A stretch of DNA of 64,000 nt from Dicaeum eximium. Lineage: Eukaryota > Chordata > Aves > Passeriformes > Dicaeidae. Positions within the stretch are counted from its first letter, which is position 1. Every line of letters begins with the position of its first letter. A model generated the notes under the pieces. That model made no database searches. It was not told where the DNA came from and was given only the letters and a program-made list of their open reading frames with translations. The DNA lies in assembly GCA_013396995.1 (NCBI GenBank), contig VWZP01005792.1:156248-220247 (forward strand), read 5' to 3'. A program made the position numbers and the translations under genes. Shown one piece after another: positions 56,501-64,000 of this stretch.

Positions 56501-59500
56501 CATTCCTCTGATCCTTCCTTAATGACTCTGTCTAAGCACATCATAATTTTTAATGTAAATCTCCCTGCAAAGCAGGTGTGTGGTTATGTTTAACAGAAGC
56601 AAAGCACGACAAGTGCTGGGAGCACAGGAGAGAGAGAGAGAGAGGAGCTTGTGCTTTGATCTTGGGGTCAGGGGACCCCAGACCACAGCTGCCTTTGGTC
56701 CTTCTCTGCTCCTGTAAAATGGGTGAGTGAAAGCAGAAATGGAGATTTCCAGGGAAGCAGAAAGGCAGAGCCCGACCTGCAAAGCTGCACTCGGAGCCTG
56801 CCAGGAGCAGACAGCATTCAGCTCACAACAAGGACCCTTGTGCGCTCTCCCCAGCCCAGCCAAGAAAAGAAACTCAGGCTGCTTCTGATGCTGGGCAGCA
56901 ATCCCTGCTGCTTCCTCCCCATCCCTGCCCCGTGGCACAGCCCTGCCTCATTTGTTTCCTCCTGCCTGGAAACAGCATTTTCCTTCCTCTCCTTACTCCA
57001 CGTGTTCCTCCAGCTCTGTCGTTTCCCACCCCCAGCCTTTTAGCCCAGCTTCCTTCCAAGAGGTGTTTATTTACAGCAGGACAATGGACCAAAGACACGA
57101 GTGAACACCCCTGATCTTCTGGACACAGCACAAACACAGCCTGCCATCTCTCCTGCCTGTTGGAAATACATTTATTTCCACACAGTGCCCAGGAACGGAG
57201 ATCTAATTTTAATCCAATCTTTTTCCCCATTCTTGGGAGGCTGGTTGGGTTATTTGTCCTGCTTTTGGACAGCCATAACCACAGAAATGTGGATTCAGAG
57301 AGGCAGGTATCAGATAAAACTCAGACTTGCTCCTTCCCCTTGGCTCCTCCTCCTTATTCCTGGATTCCTTGTGAGAGCACTGCTGAACATTCAGATTCCT
57401 GGTTTTTTCCATGGCTTTGGAGCAGTGCACATGGAAATCAGGCAAAGGGTATTAGTCACATTTTCTTTCCTATCCCAAAAAGGATGGAGACCTGGATCCA
57501 ACACTGGGGCTGTTGGCAATAACAACTCACTTGCAATAAAAGAACAATTCTGTTGGGGTAATTAAGCAATAAAGACTCTCTAAATCAGACTGGCTGATGT
57601 TTATAACAGACAAAGGTGTGAGAGTGCTGCATGGGGGTCTCTGATCTCAGAGGGACCCCACCACACCTCCAGAATTTAGGAAACCCACTCACAAAGCTTC
57701 CAAACCTTTGCCAGCCCCTCTGTGGCTGCTGGGCTGTGATGGATGCCTGTCACTCTAACCAGCTTTGTCTCATGGTGCCTCCCACGCTCCCTGTCAGCCC
57801 AGACGGATTCATCTCTCACCTCAGGCTGGGAAGTCTTCAGGAGAAGAACCATCAGTGGTTTCTGTGTTATTTAGCACGCGGGGTCCTGCTCCCTGACCCA
57901 GCAATGTGTACAGGCAGCATTGATCAGTCAGCTGGCAGCAATAAAACCCCCCCAGATGGAGCTTCCTGGAAGCCTCCTGGAGCTCAGAGCAACATCCCAG
58001 GCACTAAAACATTTCTGTATTATCTCTGACACAGAAAGATCCAGGTTTTTGTGGGCACCTACAGCACAGACATTGCACAGGTGTCAGGAGGGAGAAGAGA
58101 ACTTGGGAGCAAGGCAGAGACTGTGTGAGCAGCCCTTCCCTGCAGCCAGGAGAGGCTGTGGCTGCTGCTCCTGGGTCACAGCTCACACGGGCCCACAGAG
58201 CAAACCTCAGCGTGTCACAGCACTCAAACCCACCTTGGGAATTCTCATTACATTACTGACATTTCACCCGTGGAATTCCCTGCTCCAGGGGATCACCCAG
58301 GCTGCAGGACAGCCCACCTTCAAAATAATATTTTTAGGGGTAATGTAAGAAGGAAGAACAGTTACAGGGGACAGAAGCCTCTATTTCAAGGTTCATGCAC
58401 CCACAAGCAGCCTGCAGCTGAAAGAGATTAAGTGCCCTCCACACATTTTAGTGCAAATGCCCCATTCCCAGCTTCCATGAAATGGGGGTGTGCTCCCTCC
58501 AAACCCAGAGGAGCAGCCTGGAGAAGAGGAGGCTGAGGAGAGGCTCAGAGCCATCTGCAATTCCTTCATGAGGGGCAGTGGATGGCCAGGCACGGATCTC
58601 TTCTCTCTGGTGACCAGGGACAGGTCCCAGGGAATGTCTGGAGCTCAGCCAGGGCAGGTTTAGGTTGGTATCAGGGAAAGGTTCTTCCCCAGAGGGTGCT
58701 GGCACTGCCCAGGCTCCCAGGGAATGGGCACAGCCTCGAGAAGTGTTTGGACACTCCAGGAGTGTTTGGACAACACCTCCAGGGATGCCCAGGGTGGGAT
58801 TGCTGGGACAGGAGTTGGACTGGATGATCCTTGTGGGACCATCTGTGGGATCATGTTCTGTGACTGTGTGAAGCGATGGAATGATGCAGAAAACCGGGGT
58901 TTCTTCCCCCTCTGGCTCCTCACCCACCGTCACGAGGACGAGAGCCTACCTTAGTGCAATTGGCGGCCTTGGGCTCGAGGTCGTTGAGGGTGACCAGCTC
59001 GCGGAGCAGGCTGCTCTCCTGGTAGCCGCCCTTGACCCCGCGCAGTTTGAAGTAGGCCTGGGAGCGCTGCAGGATGAGGCGCAGGTTGACGGCGAAGCCG
59101 GCCATGTCGATGGCGAAGGGGCGGTGCGGGTCGAACACGGTTTTCCAGCCGAACACCTTCCCCGCCGCGTTCACCTTGGGCGACTCGTAGCGCAGGCCGC
59201 CCACGAAGGCCACAGGCCACACCGACACCTTCCTGGTGCTGCGCATCTGGGGGCGAGCACACACAGCCACACCGCGGCTTTAGCTTTTGCATTTCTCAAA
59301 TCCTGAACTGCTTTGGGGTACAGGGATGTACCGAACGCCATAGGGAGCGTTGGCTGCTGCCTTCACATTTTGGTCACACAAAACAGCTCCTCTAGGCCCG
59401 AAACTCAAGGAGACCTCACTGTCTCAGTATAAACAAAATGTGAGTTACGGGGCAGCAAACTGGGGGTAAAAGACTTCATTGCCTAAAACTGTAATTGGAG

Positions 59501-62500
59501 GATTAATCCCTGATATGTAAACGGACCAAACTGATATCTGTAGGAAAATCCTGTGACCGTCATCCATCCTGGGTGTAGCCCCTTGGGGAGGCTTTGTCTG
59601 CCCTTAATGTACCTGAGGGCCCTCCATGAAATAGATCTGCTTTTATTCCCTTAATCTTGTCATGCATCTGTTTTTAGGTAAGCCTGAAAAAGGCATCAGC
59701 CTGGGATGCAATGGTGCGGAGCTGCAGCTGGAGCCAACAACCTGCGCTCCACTGTGGCAGGACATCCCCCCTCTACCACGGAAAGCTTTTCTGCTCTGTC
59801 CATCAGCTGGTGCACAGCTCTGGACATTCTCCCCCTCAGAGGAATTGGTGAGATTACCCAGGCTGGACAGATGCCCAGCATTGAGTGCTGTGTCCAGCTC
59901 TGGCCCCTCAGTTTGGGAAGGACAGGGAGGGGCTGGAACGTGTCCAGAGGGGGCAATGAGGCTGGGGAGGGGCTGGGAACACAAACCCTGTGAGGAAGCC
60001 CTGAGGGAGCTGGGGGTGCTCAGCCTGGAGAAAAGGAGACTCAGGGGTGCCCTCAGCACTCTCTGCAATCCCTGAAAGGTGCCTGTGCCCAGCTGGGCTT
60101 GGGCTCTGTCTGCAGGCACTGACAGAACCAGAGCTCACAGCCTCCAGCTGCACCAAGGGAAGTTTAGGTTAGATGTTAGAAAAAAATTCTTCACTGAAAG
60201 AGTGATTGGACACTGGAATCGTCTGCCCAGGGAGGTGCTGGACACATCATCCCTGGACATGTTTTAACAAAGCCTGGACGAGGCACTGGGTGCCAGGGTT
60301 TAGTTGATGAGGAGGTGTCAGGTCATAGGCTGGACTTGATGATCTCAAAGGTTTTTTCCAACCTGGTTCATTGGTGTGATGCTGGGATTCCGTTACCTCT
60401 GGTGCCAGGGAGGCCAGATCACCAGCTGAAGTGAACATCTGAGATGCAGAGAGACAAGCTAGGAACTCCTGACTGAAAACACACTACTTTTACAACTATA
60501 AAAACTACACTATTTTTCACAGAGGCAGCAGTGTCCTACACACTCCCTGGAAATGTGTAGGGCTTCTCCTTGAAGCTTGGACGCATCTTTGTGGTTACTC
60601 TTCCAGAAATTGAGATCCTATGTGTGCCCCATCAGAAACTGGATCCTAATCTATGCTATTTCTTCACTAGCTGTAATGTAGGTACCTTATTATCATCATG
60701 CACTGAAATGTTTATCTACTAGTAGTGTTTCTTTGTTTCTCCTGCAGAGTAAGTAATCTGTTTAAGTGTTATGGCTGTTTTCCTTGGTCTATTCAATAAA
60801 TAATTCATGTTGTAATAGGCCTCATTGGTCATTATTAAGAACTTGTGAGTGAGAGTGGGTTTTGGGGTGCTGGCTGCCTCAATAAAGGTGCTGTCCACTG
60901 CCAGAGGCCTGGGCAGAGGCAGGGACTTGTCCAAGCTCTCCCCTCTCCATTTGTACCATCCACTCCCAAGCAGTTCCTCTGTGGCTCAGACCTCAGCAGC
61001 CACCTGTAAAACGCTGCCCATCCCACAGGTGGAAGTGAAATGCTTTGGAAAGCGGCAGCAACATCAGCAATGGCCACAGAACCGAGCTGGACTCAGCACT
61101 GGAAACAAAGCTGCCAACAGGAACATCTCTGGGATTTATGAGTGGGGTTTTCTCCTGCTCTTGGGCTCCACATGGGCAAACCAAGACACAGGAGGGAAGC
61201 ACCTTGTCCAAGGCCACCTGGAAATGCAGGAATGGCACCTCTAGGAAGAAAGGTGGTCTCTGCTGAGGTATTTAAGCTGCAGTCTCAGGCTATGTAAGGC
61301 TAAGGGCATCTCCAGTGGGGCACTGCAGCTCCCAGCCTGGGGGCCAGCTGGGAAGCACAGCCTCTGCAGACATTCCCAGCAGGAAGGACAGTCCTGCACC
61401 TGGAACAACACCAGGGCCTCTGCTCCCTGTGGTCACCAGAAATGGAGCAGAGCCACCAGGGGCCCGTTTGGCCGCCTGCACTTGCCAAGGCAGGGGCTTT
61501 GAATGCCACTCACCCCCAGCACCCTGCCCTGCTCCCTGGCAAGCTCAGCCTCCCGCTCTGCTCTCAGCTCACTCTCTTAGATCAGGGATCTCCCAGAGCC
61601 AATCTCATCACTGCTAATTACTGCAAACGAGAGCAGAGGAGCTCTGGCACTTGCCCTTCTGCATTATACAGCTGCTAACGGCAGCCCCTGTCCACAGGGA
61701 ACAATAATGTGTGTCTCCTGCATTTCACAGCACATTTCCTTGGCTCAGTGACCTTAACTGCAGAGACATATCTGAGAGGAGAAGCCTCTACGAGCACAGC
61801 ACAGAGTGAATGAAGGAACCCTTTCTGCTTTATTCATGTGAGGAGTCTGTCTCAAGGTGCCGCCAGAGCCAGCCTCAAAGGGGATGGGGGAAAGAAAGAA
61901 ATTCAGTCTGAATTCACTTTCAGCTTTCAAAGCGTGTGCAAGCTAAAGTGAAAGCCACTGGGGAAGGGAAAGAGGCATGTATGAAGAAATAAATAGGAGA
62001 TCCCTGGTATGAAAACTGGCAGCTGGTGGGGAAGGAAGCAATCCTCCTTTCTCGTCCCTTGCTGCAGGAATTTGGCCTCAAGAGAGCAAGGGGACAAGTA
62101 ATTTCTGAGCTGGAAGCCAGGTGAGGTACCTGGCACTGTAAGGCCATTCCAACCTGCCGACAGGAGCTCATTTAGAGCCCCAGCTGGACTGGAACAAAGA
62201 GCAAAGGTGGGAAAGCCCATGGAAAAGCTTCCCCTGCTCAAGCCCAACCAGATTGTCAGGACATGCTGAAATCCAGCCCTGGAGCTGCAAACTTCCAGGG
62301 GGAGATGTCAGCCCCTCTGCCTGCTGATGGCATCCTGGGAGATGTCCATGCCCGAGTGCTGGGACAGGAACTGCTCCAGGGAGGAAAGCTGCACATCTCC
62401 TGGCACAGAGACATCCCTCCCCAGGCACTGCACGGAGGGCTCTGCTTTGCCAGGAGGGGAAGCAAAATCTCTGCCAAACTCCTGCCCCTGGTGTGTGCAG

Positions 62501-63681
62501 CAAGGAGGCACAGACAAGCACAGAGGACATCTCTGAACTGGATGTCCTGGGGAGGCTGTGGCTGTGCTGACACAGCTCAGGGGTGGCTCTGACAGGGCAC
62601 TGCCACCTCAGCTGGGCTCTGTGCAGTGACACAGCTCAGGGGTGGCTCTGACAGGGCACTGCCACCTCAGCTGGGCTCTGTGCAGAGCCACGCTCCCGAC
62701 AGCTGCGGAATTTAACCCTGGAGTGGGAGCAGGCAAGGGCAAACGGCAGGGAGGGGAAAGGATCCCTCAAACAAAAGCAGACAGGAATTCACAGACAGCC
62801 AAGTGGTGGAGGACAAAGGTGGATAACACCAGATCAGCTGGAAATCTCTGGGATGAGGCGAGGAAGGAGGATGGCTGAGGTTTCTTTGCACGAAGGACAG
62901 CAGGGGATGTTCCAACCCTAACAAGGCTCCCCACAGGGGAAGGCAGCTCCTCATTAGCTCCCTTTCCATGGAAGCTGCCCCCTGATCACACAGATAAACC
63001 GGGGTTCCCGGTGCTTCCCACGGCATGCTTTGACTCTGGAAGCACACGGGTAACAGAGCTCTGGAGAAAAGCAGAGCACGGCCACACTGACTACAAGACT
63101 GCTCCAGAGCTTGGCAGAGGAGCTCAGCATCTCCTCAGCTCGCTCACAGCATCTCTCACCCCCTCCCCAGCCTCACCAGCCACATCCCACCCCCCAGGAG
63201 CCCCTTACCTCCTCGAAGAGCTCCAGGCTGTAGGTGTTGTCATCATCAGCGAAGTAAACAATCCCGGGCTGGCTGTTGTTTTTGTTAAAGGTCTCTCTGA
63301 GCCACCTGAGGGCCAGGTTCCTCTGCATGGTGCCGCGGGGGATGCGGGGGTCCCTCATGTCCCCGCGCAGTTTGTAGTTGCGCGGTGTCTCCACGTTGAG
63401 GTGGGTGTAGTTGAGCCCGGTGTCGCGCAGCAGGCGCGTGATGAGCGGCGTGCGGCGCTGGGAATCCTCCACCAGGATCCAGTGCAGGTTGGGCACGTGC
63501 AGCAGGGTGTTGGCCAGCCTGGTCAGCTCTGCCTTCTGCACCGGCCGGCTGTAGGTGGGGGTGACCACGTGGATGGTGGGCAGCGTGTCTGACCACGGGG
63601 GTGGGCGCGTGTAAACGTACTCTGTCCTCACCACCTCCACAATGTCCCGGTCCGACAGGCAGTATTCCTTGGAGTCCAAGC
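53532..63681 (-). CDS. B3GAT1: B3GAT1, galactosylgalactosylxylosylprotein 3-beta-glucuronosyltransferase 1 (GlcAT-P), 5' exon outside window
   Basis: Coding exons in transcript order are 63681-63209, 59246-58950 and 53618-53532. All junctions are GT-AG and the phases agree. The first visible exon begins in phase 1 at GLDSKEYCLSDRDIVEVVRTEYVYTRPPPW (quoted in part) and holds the GT43 start HVVTPTYSRPVQKAELTRL plus the Mn/UDP-binding DDD motif in VYFADDDNTYS. The second carries VSVWPVAFVGGLRYESPKV, DPHRPFAIDMAGFAVNL and GYQESSLLRELVTLND, whose Glu fits the family catalytic base. The last encodes ILVWHTRTEKPVLVNEG to DPNVEI and stop. The enzyme is a type II Golgi membrane protein that adds glucuronic acid to N-acetyllactosamine ends, making the HNK-1 (CD57) epitope precursor on neural glycoproteins. 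The cytosolic tail and membrane anchor exon lie beyond the right edge. The very conserved sequence leaves little doubt. Confidence 0.95.
53619..58949 (-). other. B3GAT1: B3GAT1 last intron, 5.3 kb
   Basis: A large non-coding intron between the last two coding exons. It holds a sense-strand CR1 at 58497-58870 and a GA run near 56632-56645. No other gene is supportable; the many open frames here have no recognisable protein family. Confidence 0.7.
58497..58870 (+). repeat. CR1 LINE fragment (sense on plus strand)
   Basis: It begins CAAACCCAGAGGAGCAGCCTG, runs through GAAGAGGAGGCTGAGGAGAG, GGTGACCAGGGACAGGTCCC, a GGGAAAGGTTCTTCCCCAGA block and GAGTTGGACTGGATGATCC. It resembles the CR1 group ending in GGACTGGATGATCCTTGTGG. 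Confidence 0.88.
59862..60385 (+). repeat. Long CR1 LINE fragment, about 520 bp
   Basis: The most complete CR1 in the window. Blocks in order are TGTGTCCAGCTCTGGCCCCTC, CACAAACCCTGTGAGGAAGC, GGTGCTCAGCCTGGAGAAAA, ACAGAACCAGAGCTCACAGC, TTAGATGTTAGAAAAAAATT, GAGTGATTGGACACTGGAAT, GGCACTGGGTGCCAGGGTTT and GGCTGGACTTGATGATCTCA (some quoted in part). It is 5'-truncated and has no intact coding frame. Confidence 0.9.
62568..62684. repeat. Perfect-looking 59-bp tandem duplication
   Basis: TGACACAGCTCAGGGGTGGC through GGGCTCTGTGCAG occurs at 62568 and again at 62627, head to tail, with essentially no differences. This suggests a recent duplication or an assembly artefact. Confidence 0.93.
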
Positions 63682-64000
63682 CTGCAGCGAGATCACGCTG
63701 GGAGTCACCACCATCATCTGGGCAAGGGCATGGAGAGAAGAGAGAGCCGCATGGACTCGGGCGTCCGGCACCCCCGGCTGAGCCAGCGGGCTGCGGCCAC
63801 CAGCGGGTCACCCCGTGGGTGCCAGGAGAGGAAACAGGCTCGGGTGGAGGCTTGCATAGATAAGGGCACGGATAAATAAAGGAATCAGGGACAAACACAC
63901 GTGAGAAAAGAAGATCCTGCTGCTAGAAAGCCAGCACCAAAAAAAAAAAAAAAGGCCTGAGAGCTCAGGAGAACTGGGCTGAGTGCTCACAACGAGCAGC
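63682..64000 (-). other. B3GAT1: B3GAT1 upstream intron, right edge
   Basis: Sequence upstream of the acceptor at 63683-63682. It includes a poly-A run near 63938-63952. The conserved N-terminal exon of B3GAT1 was not found here, so it must lie past the window end. Confidence 0.6.

Larger units (their letters stand above)
59247..63208 (-). other. B3GAT1: B3GAT1 intron, 4.0 kb
   Basis: An intron with GTAAGG donor and CGCCCCCAG acceptor. It contains a long CR1 copy (59862-60385) and a 59-bp tandem duplication (62568-62684). No other coding feature was recognised. Confidence 0.7.

Noticed and set aside
53691..58349. Several 100-200 codon open frames in the B3GAT1 last intron
   Set aside because: None has recognisable domains, good coding composition or splice context. 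They are within an intron of a well-supported gene.
1..64000. tRNA, rRNA or recognisable microRNA genes
   Set aside because: No tRNA box pattern, rRNA segment or familiar microRNA seed hairpin was spotted by eye. A covariance-model scan would be needed to exclude weak candidates.

Overview
This is a vertebrate nuclear window and almost certainly from a bird. It holds spliced genes with GT-AG introns, CpG-rich promoters and many 5'-truncated CR1 LINE copies, the dominant avian retroposon. The gene order VPS26B - THYN1 - ACAD8 - GLB1L2-like - B3GAT1 matches the block known from human 11q25. By general knowledge, its chicken counterpart lies on a microchromosome (chr24). That placement is inference.

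Layout: 1-7.6 kb holds complete VPS26B (+, 6 coding exons, 336 aa). 11.1-16.1 kb holds THYN1 (-, six coding exons found, start codon not located). 16.3-23.7 kb holds complete ACAD8 (+, 11 exons, 404 aa). THYN1 and ACAD8 are head-to-head around a GC-rich promoter with a ZNF143/STAF-like site. 24.2-25.3 kb is a pyrimidine-rich minisatellite running into a 443-base assembly gap. 25.3-48.5 kb holds a GLB1L2-like beta-galactosidase gene (+), with 18 coding exons (609 aa) resolved; the N-terminal exon is missing and probably lies in or beside the gap. 53.5-63.7 kb holds B3GAT1 (-), with the last three coding exons found; the membrane-anchor exon lies beyond the right edge. GLB1L2 and B3GAT1 converge.

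The genes do not form one pathway. They are an endosomal retromer subunit, a nuclear EVE-domain protein, a mitochondrial valine-catabolism enzyme, a family-35 glycosidase and the Golgi glucuronyltransferase of the HNK-1 epitope. Exon borders were assigned by hand from splice signals, phase and recalled protein family sequences. Phases close across every junction reported.

I found no evidence of a novel multi-gene system. The most notable details are two GC-AG introns and a NAGNAG acceptor in the GLB1L2-like gene, an 84-nt fully open intron in THYN1, the shared THYN1/ACAD8 promoter, and several locally expanded minisatellites, one with alternating A/B 40-bp units.
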